Below are positions 1 to 11,974 of a stretch of DNA of 64,000 bases, piece after piece. The notes under the pieces are model-generated. The model saw nothing but the letters and a program-made list of their open reading frames with translations. It was not told the origin of the DNA and ran no database searches. The DNA is from Trachythela sp. YZ-2020 (Eukaryota; Cnidaria; Anthozoa; Malacalcyonacea; Clavulariidae): the NCBI GenBank assembly GCA_016169945.1, contig JADLSH010000236.1, positions 1,488,001 to 1,552,000 on the forward strand, in the 5' to 3' direction. The position numbers and the translations under genes are program-made. Every line of letters starts with the position of its first letter. The first letter of the stretch is position 1.

Positions 1-96
1 TACTTTTAAGTACTATTCTACGGCGGCCCAGACGCGATAGCACAAAAACAATTTTCTATTTTTTGATTTTTTGATTGTCTTTTCCCTTGCTGAACT

Positions 97-138
97 AACA
101 ACAACAACAACGACAACGACAACGACAACAACAACAAC
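97..138. repeat. CAA/CGA trinucleotide microsatellite
   Basis: A run of AAC units with interspersed GAC units. No gene is seen in bases 1-370. Confidence 0.8.
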
Positions 139-369
139 TTTTATTAGCACCATTATAAATACAAATATATAAAATTTCATTTCTTAATTAAACTGTATGG
201 TACCGGTTATCCGAACTATCATCGGGAACTAGCACGACACTGTGAATGGATTCAGCAGGCAATTTGCGAGGCAAATGCCGTAAACACGGTATTTGTGTTG
301 AATATAAAAGGAGCAATCCAGGCTCGAGTTTGGGTTTTTGTCGAGGGTCAGAGGTTGAGGATCAGAAGT

Positions 370-2066
370 CGGTCAGAAGAACAAGTTCTCATGGTCCCCC
401 GAATTAGAGGAAGCCTTCCAGCTATCCAAGGAAGCGATCACTGAAGCCATCCGTCAGGATGTGGAAATATTTGACATGCAGAAGCGTACATGTCTCTGCT
501 GCTGTCCCTCTGGTGTTCCAGACTGCTCTCCTGGAGGTTGGCGCATCACCTTAACTGGCTCACGATTTCTGACCCCCGCGGAACAGCGGTATGCGGCAAT
601 CGAAGGGGAGGCTCTTGCTGTGGCCTGGGGCCTTGAACAGACTAGATACTTCACACAGGGTTGTGATAACCTTATTGTGATCACCGACCATAAGCCACTG
701 GTGAAGATTCTTGGTGACCGCACACTGGACGAGATTACCAACTCACGCATGTTCCGTCTCAAGCAACGTACTCTCGCATGGCGGTTTGAAATACAGCACC
801 TACCCGGCAAGTGTAACCATACAGCAGACGCAACATCAAGACACCCGTCACCCTCAGGCGCTCTAAATAGTATATCACCAGTGCCACCATATAATAGTAT
901 ATCACTATTAGAATCAGCCCTGATGGCATCCATCCACAATGACACCCAGGAACTCAGTGCCATTTCGTGGTCACTCATCGCACAAGCGACAGCTGCAGAC
1001 CCATCCCTTCACCACCTCCTACAACAGATTGAGCATGGAAACAAAGTCAGCAACTGCACTGACACCTCTCTTGTCCCGTTTTGGCCCATTCGCGAATCCA
1101 TCTACGAAGATGAGGGTGTCCTCCTGTATCAGGACCGAGTAATTTTTCCATCATCACTCCGCCACCAAGTCCTCCAGAACCTCCACGCAGCTCATCAAGG
1201 GACATCAGCAATGGAACAGCGTGCCCATCAGATAGTATACTGGCCAGGTATGTCGAAGGACATTAAGGCAACAAGGGAAGGGTGTGCAGACCAACCGTAA
1301 TGCTCCCTCACAAGCCGCTACGCCGCCCCTACCCTACCCTACCCACCACCATCGACTCCATTCGAAGCAGTCTTCGCCGATTTCTTCGACCATGGCGATC
1401 GTCACTATTTAGTGGTAGGAGACCGCCTCTCAGGATGGGTAGAAGTGCTCAGCTCCACGGCAGGCACTAACCTCGCAGATGCAGCCGGCCTTATCCGCCA
1501 CCTTTCCGACATTTGGGGTACCGGATGAGCTATCAAACTATGGGGGCCCAGAGTTCACAGCAGGGAATACAAAGGACTTCCTCCACCGCTGGGGCGTCTG
1601 CCACCGTGTCTCATCCGCCTACTTCCCCCAGTCAAACGGCAGAGCCGAGGAAGCAGTTAAAACTGCTAAGCATCTTTTGGCATCCAATACAGGCCTCACA
1701 TGCAACCTGGACCACGACCGATTCCTTCGTGCCATGCTCCAGTTGCGCAACACCCCCGATCCAGACTGCAACACCTCAACTGCGCAGATCATATTTGGCC
1801 ACCCCTTACGAGACACGTTGTCTTTCGTGAACCGATTGGAGAAGTTCTCGAATCCAAATATCCGCCCACTTTGGCATCAGGCGGGGGCTGCGAAGGAGAG
1901 CGCTCTTCGTACACGGATCATGCGCACCACAGAGTTCCTTAAAGAACACTCCCGACCGCTTCGGCCCCTAGCAATTGGCGAGAAGGTCTTCCTCCAAAAC
2001 CAACAAGGGACCAGCCAAACGAAATGGGACAGATCGGGCATAGTCATGGAGGCCCTTGGCCATGAG
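370..2066 (+). pseudogene. Ty3/gypsy retrotransposon pol remnant, 5' part (RNase H and integrase)
   Basis: A broken pol polyprotein of a Ty3/gypsy-type LTR retrotransposon. The open stretch 461-1300 carries an RNase H region with AVAWGLEQTRYF and ITDHKPLVKIL, then the usual LPGKCNHTADATSR end. It continues with a linker and the integrase N-terminal region (HAAHQGTSAMEQRAHQIVYWPGM). That zinc-binding region is cut short at about 1285. A second frame (about 1340-1510) holds the first part of the integrase core, and a third (1479-2066) holds the rest, including PQSNGRAEEAVKTAK with the catalytic glutamate. Where family members usually show an SDxGPEF-type motif, this copy reads SNYGGPEF, so the second catalytic aspartate appears lost. 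Internal deletions, two frame changes and a nested LINE mark it as dead. Most of reverse transcriptase, the protease and gag are absent. Confidence 0.85.
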
Positions 2067-3330
2067 ACGCCTCCTCCGAAGTCGTTAAATGGTTTAAGAG
2101 TTATTTGTCAGGCAGATCCCAATACGTGCGTATTGGATCAACCGCGTCATCATCACTTCCAATTACTCATGGCGTACCACAAGGTTCAATATTATCACCA
2201 CTTCTGTTCTGCATTTATATAAACGATCTTCCATCGACAACACAATCAAGTAAATTTGATTCATACGTAGACGATTCAAAACTCTATCAATCATTCTCCA
2301 TTGACGACGTCGAGCAGACAACTATTAATTTGGAGGAAGACCTGCACAGAGCCACTAAGTGGTGTTTGGAACATCAATTATTAATCAATCCTGATAAAAC
2401 CAAATTTCTCGTCATCGATTCTCGACCAATGTTACAGAACTTACCTACAGAAATCTCTCTTAATTTTTTGGGTAAAATCATAAAACCTGTTTTATCAGTT
2501 AAAGATTTAGGAATGAATTTTGATCAATATATATCGTATGACGACCATATTTCCAAACTGGTTTCGTCGTGTATGAGGAAACTGTGTCAGATCAATCGTG
2601 TCAAGGATAGCTTTGACAAAGAAACATTACCAGTAGTTATCGAAACACTTGTCATTAGTAAACTTTTGTACTGCTCTACGGTATGGTCCAACACATCATC
2701 GAGAATATAAAGAAACTTCAAGCTGTACAGAACTTTGCCTGCAGAATCGTTACAAAAACAAGAAAGTTTGATCATGTTACACCAGCTGTACATGAACTAA
2801 ATTGGCTGCCGGTGGAACAATTGTTATTTTACAGAGATACTGTAATGGCATGATCTTGCACCAAATTATTTTAAAATCAATAAGTTCACTGAGCGTTCCG
2901 ATGTACATAGTTGCTCGACACGAAACCATCACCTCTTGAACATTCCACTTTTTAAAACTTTCAGGGCTAAGAACGTTTGAATATAGAGCGGTGAAAATCT
3001 GGAATGATGTGGACGATGACCTCAAACAGATTTAAGCATTGACTATATTTAAGAAAAACTAAGAGAGCAGTTATTTAAGAAAACTTATAATATAATATAA
3101 TTATTTTAACAGTTAGGGTACTTACTTATATATAAATATATAAAGCATATTTGCTCTATATTATAAAATAGCTTAAATTTGTTAGGCACACGCGAAGCAA
3201 CCCTCAATTTGTTCTATATGTCCGTGGCCGACGCTGAATTAAAGTCTTAAATTTGTAATATTTTATTAATGTAATTGAGTGACGAAAAGCCCTTAGGGAA
3301 TCACGCAATAAAAAATATCTATCTATCTAA
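2067..3330 (+). mobile_element. 5'-truncated LINE nested in the Ty3/gypsy integrase
   Basis: A non-LTR retrotransposon fragment interrupting the Ty3 pol gene. The frame open to 2710 carries reverse transcriptase motifs GVPQGSILSPLLF and SYVDDSKLYQSF (the YxDD active site) and a thumb-like region with WCLEHQLLINPDKTKFLV. Downstream coding is degenerate to about 3060. The 3' end has AATAAA-like sequence and a short ATCT tetranucleotide tail at 3316-3328. Ty3 coding resumes directly after the tail, which fixes the 3' junction. The 5' junction lies a few bases after a CATGAG at about 2066. No clear target-site duplication could be read. The 3' UTR piece at 3182-3247 recurs almost identically at 52004-52069. 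Confidence 0.8.
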
Positions 3331-3716
3331 CATGTGAAGGTTGATGGATCGGGACGCCTAGCCCTACAAAATCGTCGCTTCCTTCGTGCATATACCCCGT
3401 CGACCCCATCCATCCAGCAGCAGCCTATAATAACGCCTCCCTGTGCCACTGACCATCACCGTCGACCGGATGAGCCCAGCACATGTCGTTCCATATCCCT
3501 GCCACAATACCAGGATACACCACCTGACACAGATCGTCTACTAGTTGCAGACACACCGTTGGACACTCCAAACACAATCAGTACACCAAGCAAAGTACCG
3601 CCTGTACCACAGGTGTTGGCCCCATCGTCATCGTCGACCCAGCCACCACCCCAACGTCCTCGCCATGATATTCGACCACCGAAACGCTTTGAGCCCGAGT
3701 CAGGCAAGTGGATATA
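3331..3716 (+). pseudogene. Ty3/gypsy pol C-terminus, resumed after the nested LINE
   Basis: This reads VKVDGSGRLALQNRRFLR, the typical end of the Ty3 integrase C-terminal region, then a long proline- and threonine-rich tail ending at a stop near 3716. It joins the upstream piece ending at about 2066 (GIVMEALGHE), which shows that both belong to one element split by the LINE. A G-rich stretch at 3762-3768 (ACTGGGGGGTGCAG) may be the polypurine tract before a decayed 3' LTR, but no LTR pair is visible. Confidence 0.75.
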
Positions 3717-5040
3717 ACATTGAGTCCGTAAAAACCTATGCTTGCGCATAGATTCCCGGACTGGGGGGTGCAGAGTTAACCGCTGACCACAAAGTACAAT
3801 GGACTAGAACAGTAGTTGGCCATATTGTTTGTTTTGTTAATATACGAACACATCGCTTACTGAACAGATTAATGTAATTGTTCGAACTCTATTTGTTGTA
3901 AACCTTATATATTTGTTTTACCTTTAATTCACAATGCTTCTTACTACTTGTATTTATCATTGTAGAATGGTTTCTTCATCGTTGTTTATTATATGAAATT
4001 ATTATATCAATATATGTTTTGCAAACAATCGAGAAGACTATCTTTACTTTTTATGTGTGAGCATTTGGTGGTTTTCCAAGTTTACTTGAGTCGCCAGTTA
4101 TCAAATGTTCCTTCAATAATGCATGGGGGAATACCACTGAGGTTTCTTGTCCACTGTATTCCTTCCTCCATATTTATACTACTCGAAACAAGCGAGGTTG
4201 CTTTAAATTTGACTCGCGTAAATATGTTGTAGTTTAAAAACTCCAATAAGACACTTGAACTGTTGAACAGCCGTGAATAGTACTTAAAAGTACTTTTTAA
4301 ATCTTTGAAAACCTTTGAAATGTGAAAGCTCGGTATTTCAAACGGCAACTGTTTTTATTTTTCGCGCCAAACAACCTCAATGTTTTGGTTTGTGAAAGAA
4401 CGTTTGATCAAACATGTGTTGTTTCGGGACGGTCAATTGTGCAAACATTTTTGTCTCTCGAGTCGCTAGAATTAAACCGATCGTTGAAATTTTCAGGCAA
4501 ACAATAAGTCACAACGTGTTCCTTACCTCGAAAATAATTTAATGCAGTACTCACCTTTATATTGTGAAATATTCAAAAATTTGTTCCTGACTACTACGAA
4601 TCGAACTCCTTCCCCGCTTCAGTGACTCTGTACGCCATGTTGGATATTTCAACCACACTCGCTCCAAGACGCAGTAGAAATTTGAAACAAGCCGTACAGA
4701 TTTAGTAAAAACGTTTTAAATCAAAGCGAAACTGATAAAAGTTTTCTTGCAATTCTCATGTGTTTATCACCTTCCCTCGTTCGAAAAATATAAGCGCCAT
4801 TTTGAAAAATTCCGCTGTGTAACTAAACTACCATGATGCTTTGCAATTCCGCAATTGGCCCATTGCAAGTTCCAATTTAGGAATTTTGAATCTCAAATAT
4901 AAAATTTCCGATGCCTTTCCCTCACACGAGCATTTGTGTACAATACATACTGAATTTGAACCATGGAAAACTAAAACTACAGTAGTTGTTGGCTTAAACT
5001 AGAACTTAACCAAAACAAACCAAAACAAACCAAACCAAAA
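3717..5040. other. No gene recognised; probable decayed LTR and unique flank
   Basis: Only short accidental reading frames are present. The first few hundred bases may be Ty3 LTR remains. Nothing else could be supported. Confidence 0.5.
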
Positions 5041-5290
5041 CAAAACGAAACGAAACGAAACGAAACGAAACGAAACGAAACGAAACAAAACACAGTTCAC
5101 TGGAAAAAAATTAAAATGAAATTTCTCTTTCAAACTAGAACTAAACTAAAACTAAAATGAAATTTCTCTTTCAAACTAGAACTAAACTAAAAGTAAAATG
5201 AATTTCCTGTTTGAAACTAGAACTAAACTTAGAACTAAAATGAAATTCCCGTTGCAAACTAAAACTAAACTAAAACTAAATTCAAATCAC
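5041..5290. repeat. CGAAA microsatellite followed by an A-rich tandem repeat
   Basis: Bases 5046-5086 are a run of the pentamer CGAAA. From about 5105 a unit of roughly 50-60 bp containing AAAATGAAATTTCTCTTTC and ACTAGAACTAAACTAAAA repeats about three times with drift. Confidence 0.8.
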
Positions 5291-5529
5291 CATACTAAAA
5301 CAACACTACGACATACAGATATGAATGAAAGAAAGCATTTTAATTCAAATGATAGTTAGCAATAACAGAACATGGACTGAAAAGTGAAATGGTCAATGTA
5401 CATTATATTTCCATAAATGGCTTGCGTTTGGCTATAACAATTAACGTTATTAATATTACAATTAATTGACAATATTCGCGTTTAAATAGCAACTAAATTA
5501 AATCATATACTTAAATATACACAACAATT

Positions 5530-6252
5530 GATTGGTGATCCTGAAGTTACTGCCATTATGTTACGACCGCGAAGTAAAGGACCTGGTTTTCTTTTATAAG
5601 GCAATGCACGGGCATATAAAATTGGATATCAATAACTTTGTTTCCTTTGTAACACACGGTCGCACTAGGTTAAGTAAAGCGAGAACTCTAAAGACTCCGT
5701 TCTGCAGTACAACCACTTTCCAAGGATCGTACTTCAATCGTATAATTAAGCTCTGGAACAGTATTATGATCAATCCCACTTCTCGAAGCTTTTCCAGCTT
5801 ATCATTGTTTAAAACGTTTGCTAAAGACATATTTAGTTTAGAGCTGTACAGAACCTTTAACGTAGATATGACGTGCACATGGAGTCTAGTGCGGGACTGC
5901 TCTTGTCATAGGTCATAGAGTAAACGAATTATTTAGAAGTAAAACGTTCAAATAGGAACGGATGATGTTTCGTGAGTCAACTTTTACTAAATCACTCCTA
6001 GAGAGTTGACTAGCTCTATCTCTAAATCATCATTCGCTCCTGTTTGATCATTTTGCTTATTTCATTGTTTTCATATTTATATTTTTCATATTTTCATATA
6101 AATGTTACTACTTATTAGAGAAGGGAGGTGCCTTGCATGGGACTTCTATATAGTCTCGTTCGCACCTTCCCTTTTGGGCCAGTTGATATTGTACTTTATT
6201 TTAATGTAATTTATGGCACCAATAAAGTTGTTAAACAATAAAAAAAAAAAAT
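5530..6252 (+). mobile_element. 5'-truncated LINE, C-terminal end of ORF2 and polyA tail
   Basis: An open stretch of 128 codons ends at 5918. It reads LLPLCYDREVKDLVFFYKAM, later FNRIIKLWNS, and finishes WSLVRDCSCHRS. This is the characteristic end of a non-LTR reverse transcriptase protein that I recall as common in corals and sea anemones. The catalytic part is missing, so this is a dead 5'-truncated copy. A 3' UTR of about 320 bp follows, with AATAAA and an A-run at 6238-6251 marking the 3' end. Confidence 0.8.
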
Positions 6253-6639
6253 TGTCCAAACAACAACTAAATACATATGTACCAAAAGTAGAATTCCCCA
6301 CATTGACAACCACGTTTTCCAAACTCCAAATGGTTGTGTAGTCCACTGTCGTTTAGCCCAGAGTCAGAGAAAACGCTTGTAATAAATCCCGAGTAGAACA
6401 TTGAGCAGCAGCACGCAATAAATTAACGTCTCCAAGCCTTTTTCAATAAATGACTGGAAATTTGGGGTTTTATTTCCTGATTCCTATATATTTATAGAAC
6501 CTAAATGGCATTTTTAGTTGTATTTCATTCGTGTTCACTCGTGTTCTGACTCGTGTGGAGTTTTAGATCAGATCCTCAAAACTTGCTGTAAATTCCCTCC
6601 TGTAACATATCGCCATTTTCATTTCTCTTGTTTTGGAGA

Positions 6640-6975
6640 TATTTGTCTGAATTAATATGTCCCGACTCCAAATTACAATTTTGAAACAAATTTTCATTTA
6701 AAATGCCAAAATTAAAATGCCAAAATGGCAGTTATTTTTCTGACGTATGCATATACAAACAAAATCGTTGTCTTAGCCAATCATGTTGCTAGTTACCAGT
6801 TTTCTCTCGGCTTGAACTCGCGCATGTGCATAACTTAAAAAAACGTCCAGTCCAGTCCATGACAAAAAAAATGGCGGACGACTTTGCATTCCACTATGTT
6901 GTCACATACCCGGGTGTAAATATCCGAGCGGATTAGTACCCTCGCACGGCGCTTCGCGCCGGCTTGGGGAAAACA
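6640..6975. repeat. Dispersed repeat, copy 1 of 2
   Basis: About 330 bp closely matching 14455-14785 in the same orientation, including the shared blocks TGTCTGAATTAATATGTCCC, AGCCAATCATGTTGCTAGTT and CTCGCACGGCGCTTCGCGCC. No coding is seen. It is probably a nonautonomous transposon of unknown class. Confidence 0.75.
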
Positions 6976-8189
6976 AGTAAACAACTATTATCGATTGCGT
7001 GGGATGTGCGTCAGTGATGTGCATGTTTATCTGGATCTGCGCCTGCGAAATTTGTACGCGCATGTCAAATCATTGATGTTGCAGAGGAAGAAAAACAGCT
7101 TGGGCGAGCGAGAAATTACCATAGTAACATAAAATATCTCCTAAACGAGTTAGGCACCCTGAAAATTTGTACATAAATAGATATGCACTTGTAGCGTTCA
7201 CGAAGAGAAAATTAAATAAATCTGTAGACTGAAACTTTCAAAACAGCTGAAATTTATTTCCAAAGATTTGGATCTACAGAATTTTTCAAAGTTGCAGAAA
7301 ATATTTCTTAGTACTAAAGTTAATGATTTATCATTTAACATACGTACATGGTTTAAACTTCTATACAATTATAGCACATTAAATGCTTGTTACAATTAAA
7401 AATAAATTTTAAAAAATATGGCGTTTCCATCACAACTATGACCAAAATGGCGATAATTTTGTAGTTTTCTCAATTTTTATTTAAAAACTAGTACGGTGAC
7501 CCCCACTTTTTAAAAAGGAAATTATCAAATTTAGCCTCTTAGGCAGAAAAGTGTATGGAGCCACCTTAAGAAAATATATTACAACTGTTGTATTGCCCGA
7601 GGTGAAAATCTCTATTAAATCTCTAAAATTCTCTACAAATCCAAACAAAATATCGAAAAAAACCAAAAATTATTAAAAAGTTTGGAAGAAATCCTCCCAA
7701 AAAATGCCTTAAAAACCCTAAATGTCCCACAGGATTTTGAATATCTTGTACGTTATTTTGGAGTGATATATTCCTCGGAATTGCCGCTATGAAAGAACTG
7801 ATGCCCTGAACTGACTGAAGCATGAATTTCAACTGTTTTTGTGAATGTGCATGGCTTTTTCAATAAACAAGAGTTAGGTTGGTTCAGGTAGTGCTACCCC
7901 CAAGATAATTTAAGCCTCTGGAAAGCAAGTTCCTGCAATTTAAAAATTTTCAAATGAACTAAAAACTAGTAATAGAGAATTTTAAATATTAAGACCACAT
8001 GTATATAATTTGCGTACTGGGCATTGTACAAAACACAAGAAATATTTTTCAGGAATGTTGTACATACATTGAAATTTTCAGCTAGAAGGTCCAGATACTA
8101 GTGCAGGCATGAAATGGGGGGTTATATCAAAAGTGCTAAAAGTGAGTCAAAATATTGTGCATTTAACGCGTTGTGTGCTGTTTGCTTAG
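6976..8189. other. No gene recognised upstream of the Ig gene
   Basis: AT-rich sequence with no exon I can support. The 5' exons of the Ig gene, including its signal peptide, should lie here or further upstream. One ATG-initiated frame (from 8114) runs straight into the Ig exon but has no convincing signal peptide, so I prefer a splice acceptor at 8188-8189. Confidence 0.4.
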
Positions 8190-10193
8190 GTGAGGGACGT
8201 TTTCTTGTGCAGCCAAGTGACAAAATCAACAAAACAGGTTCCACAGTTACATTTATATGGATATATGAAGACACTGATCAACTAATTGAAAAGGGAGAAA
8301 TATTTACACACATTGGTGGAAAAGATTCACTTTTGTTCAAAGTTAATCCTAGTACTAACGACTCAATAATATTTGGTAACAATGAATATTTGAAGAGGGT
8401 TAACATTACTTTAGCTGTTCCACTTGAATTAAGTACCATTTCTGCTCGAATGGTTTTGTCTAATGTTACGACAGCTGATACAGGTTTTTATAGTTTTGAA
8501 GTATTTAATTTACTAAACCCTGATCAGACTCAATTATCCAATGTCTCCTTTTATGTTACTGGTAAGTTTACGTTATTACTTGGTTTTATAGATAATTTTT
8601 TTAGAATGGTAATGGTAATGGTTTATTGACACATTTAGTAGCAGTTACGCTAATTTACAATGTGTTTACAATTCAAATGTAAAAAAACTTACTAATCTAT
8701 ATTTATTTTATCTGTTTACATCTATTTTATCTGTTTACACATTTTTCTTAATTAGGGATACGCATAAATCATCCCTACGTTCCTCCAAAGTTTGTAATTT
8801 GGTCTCGATTAATGCTTGATCATAATCTTGCTTTGGGCAATGATAATTTTAATGATAATTTAGCAACCTTTAACTAGCTGTTCTTCATTTGGGGAGTTAT
8901 TATGTTGTACATGTGGAAGGAGTCACTTAAGGTTACAGAGTATACCCACCCAAAAAGGTTTTTGGTTTTTAAAAAAGTTCTCTAGTAGTTCTAGCATTTG
9001 ACTAAGTTTGAGGGATTTTTTTTTAAACTCACCGAGCTATATTTCGCTGCATTGGCAAGTAACACAAAGGTTTATATTATTTTGGCAGAAAAATATATTG
9101 TATAATGTGCCCTTGTTATATGGAACAAATTATTATCACCTTTTTTGCATTGTCATTGGCTGAGAGATGTGGTCTAAAACTAGTGCGTGCGTGGAAGCCA
9201 TAACGCGAGCAGTAACGATTCTCTTATACGAGAACCACATAGGGTGTCCTGTTACCTTAAATACCATTGTCCAGGAATTTATAGATTTAGTTTTGCGCGC
9301 ACAATTTGCTTTAACCCCAATTAATAATTTTTTTTTTCTTTAAGAAAAACCTCATATTTTGAACATTAACAATACTGACAATGTTACTAAAGAAGTCGGA
9401 GAATCATTGTATGTGAAATGTCAGGTATCTGGGGTGCCTACTCCAACGGTGACATGGCTCAATAAAACCAATGAACAATTAGCTGTCGGAAGTGGAAGTG
9501 CTGTACTCAGTATAAACAGCATAACCGAACAACATGATGGATCATATATATGCAAAGGAAAGAACACTGACGGCGAAGTGCAAAGTTCAATATCTCTCAA
9601 AGTCATTTGTGAGTAAACCCCTTCTAAAATAATTGTTCAATTATATTTTCGCACCTCTTGCTCAGAATTCCTTTGCCTTTCCTCTGTCATATATATCTTA
9701 ATTAGTACGTTGCATTGAACGTATATAATGAAACATAAGTGAAGCATGAAATTACTAAATTAATCTCAATTATTTCCATTTTTTTCTTTTTTAGATTTAG
9801 ACTTAACTTGCAACGTGCTACATTCTCAAGATAAAATCTTCGTGAGTTTAAAAGCTGTTGGTAAACCTGCCCCTGTATGCACACATAACAATACTGACAT
9901 AAAATGTGTGGGAGAACTGGTGGAGTTCACCAGGAAATATTTTAATATGTCGCTAACTGCCAAAAACAGTGCGGGGTTGGAAAGATCGTGTCGAAGAATT
10001 GCTAAATTTGGTAAAACATCTTACAAACTATTGTTCCTGACTTTGTATAATATTTTGTCAAAATGTTTAAAAAAGGCCAATAGCTGATGAACTGATATTT
10101 TACTTTCATGAAGGTCAGCCATCTGGTACAGTTCAGATGTCATATTCCATGGCTTTACTCGCCGCTTTCTTTCTTACTACGTTCACACTGTGA
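8190..10193 (+). CDS. Ig-domain cell-surface protein with probable GPI anchor (3' part of gene)
   Basis: Four exons with matching phase-1 junctions: 8190-8561, 9345-9608, 9795-10010 and 10114-10193, each bounded by AG and GT. Exon 1 encodes a V-like Ig domain (VTFIWIYEDTDQ ... ADTGFYSFEVF) that keeps the strand-C tryptophan but lacks both canonical cysteines. Exon 2 is an ordinary I-set domain (YVKCQVSG, TVTWLN, GSYICKGKN). Exon 3 is a degenerate, cysteine-rich Ig-like domain (LTCNVLHS). The last exon encodes GQPSG, a short spacer and a hydrophobic tail, MALLAAFFLTTFTL, then TGA. That arrangement is typical of a GPI-attachment signal, with Ser-Gly as a possible omega region. Several N-x-S/T sites are present. 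The 5' end and signal peptide were not found. The gene lies tail to tail with the receptor kinase, 1.7 kb away, and shares its order of cysteine-less domain followed by I-set domain. Confidence 0.75.
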
Positions 10194-11884
10194 TTATCAT
10201 AAACACTGAATGTCATGTAAGTACAAATCATATTTCAAAGTTTGCAACAGCGACAAAGCATTACATATAGAGCGATCAACACCCGTCACTTTGCCCATCG
10301 ACGTGCGACTGGCTCCACAGATCCTCGCTACATCATGGGAAAGTCACACACGATTTCCACAGGAAACTGTGGCCTTCCCATGCATGAGGCATGGAGGCCT
10401 GTGGAGGATGCAGGATATGCAATGCGGTAGTAGCAGTGGCATGGGGCGAGCATGTTTATAAAGATATCCAAGCAAAAGCAGTTTTTCTTCTTTCGGCAGA
10501 TTGTAGCCATTTTTATTATTTTATTTGTTAGAAGAAACTTCACACGTGAAATTGTTGAATTCACACGTGAAAGTTTTCTTTTCTTACAAACACGTTATGT
10601 TTTAGTGTAGAAAACGTTGTGTGAGAAATTTAGTGTAGAAAATTGTCCGGCTAACTTGTCCTTTGACTCCTTTGGCGACTTCAATGGTGGCATGAATGTA
10701 TGACAATGAAATTGCTTGTTCATATCGTCTCTGTTTAGGCTAACCTGCACTTTTATATAGCTCCACTTGAAATACATTTGATATCATCCCTTCAAATGGA
10801 ATCGTATCAGCTAGAATATTTTTACTTTATTTTACAGTTTCGTGGATGGTTTGTACCACAAGATCGATGTTTTGTTTTAACGCATTCGCACGCTTTATTA
10901 CAAACATACGATAGTTATTTAATAACTAAGCTTAAGAATACTGTACATGGTGACATGGTCATATTTTTTAGTAATTCAAATTGTAGGAATTCGTCTTATT
11001 CAGGGTCGATTTTGGTATATAATTTTCACCATATCATTTGTACCCGCAAACGATGGAATATATCCAACAGGCTCCATGTGGTTAATCCAAAATGTACTCA
11101 TGTAGACATAGTTATATTTGTTTCAGTCAATACTCTTTTCATATCTCAATATATAATATCTTTAATATCTTTATAACTATATCTATAACACAGTCATTAT
11201 CAATATAGAACGTTAGAAAGTTTAGTAATAATACAATTTGTAGTGTATTTGCATGATTTAAATTTATAAACGTTTTTAGTAATTTATAATATAATAAAGA
11301 AATAGTGTACTAAAATCGCAGGCGTATACATTATTGTACATCTTTATGATCATTTGCATTGTAATCAGTATGTCGTATTTTGGGGTTTGTACCGCAGTAA
11401 TTTGTGTAGCATGCAGTAATATAATGCATGTATGCCATTTTATATATACTTTGGAATCAATGTAATATTTATTGTATACAGAAATAAGATTTTTGAGATC
11501 TTATACTGGCATTTGTGCATTGTTTAGTTGGGAATGTCATCTTATTTATTGATATAACTACAAATCATTACTCGTTACAATATAAAAACTAATCTATAGA
11601 TATTATAGTTGTATATATATATACAATGTATTTTCTGGCGTTACGGAATGTACACATGCAGAGACGGCGATATGTATATATTGTGACGTTGGTCCCGTGG
11701 GAGGACAATATGGCATTCTCGAGGCATTCTCTTCGCCATACACGAAGGAACAAACTTTAAATTTGTTTATTGAGAGTTGTAAATGTTTTGTTGTAAAAGT
11801 TTTCTTCTATTTTTTGTTTAGTCTATGTTTTTCTTTAATAATCGACTTGTTTTGCCTTCAGGATTGTAAACTTACGATTCTTTG
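10194..11884. other. Convergent intergenic region
   Basis: AT-rich sequence between two stop codons, with no supported gene. On the minus strand AATAAA occurs at 11766-11771, about 115 bases after the kinase stop codon, and is a good candidate polyadenylation signal. No AATAAA was noticed close downstream of the Ig gene. Confidence 0.5.
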
Positions 11885-11974
11885 CTACACATTAACTTGA
11901 CTGTCAGAATGCGACGAACTATTTTCTATATCCAAATACAAACTTCCATCATAATCTGAAACATTGATGTAGTC
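11885..11974 (-). CDS. RTK last exon: C-terminal tail
   Basis: Thirty codons ending in TAG, with acceptor AG at 11975-11976. The tail is tyrosine-rich ([19 protein letters not shown]). YINV fits the YxN pattern bound by Grb2-type SH2 domains. The exon follows the previous one in phase 0. Confidence 0.85.
   Translation of the reverse strand, partial: DYINVSDYDGSLYLDIENSSSHSDSQVNV

Noticed and set aside
10210..10461. A plus frame just after the Ig gene stop
   Set aside because: No domain, no splice link to the Ig gene, and no starting context.
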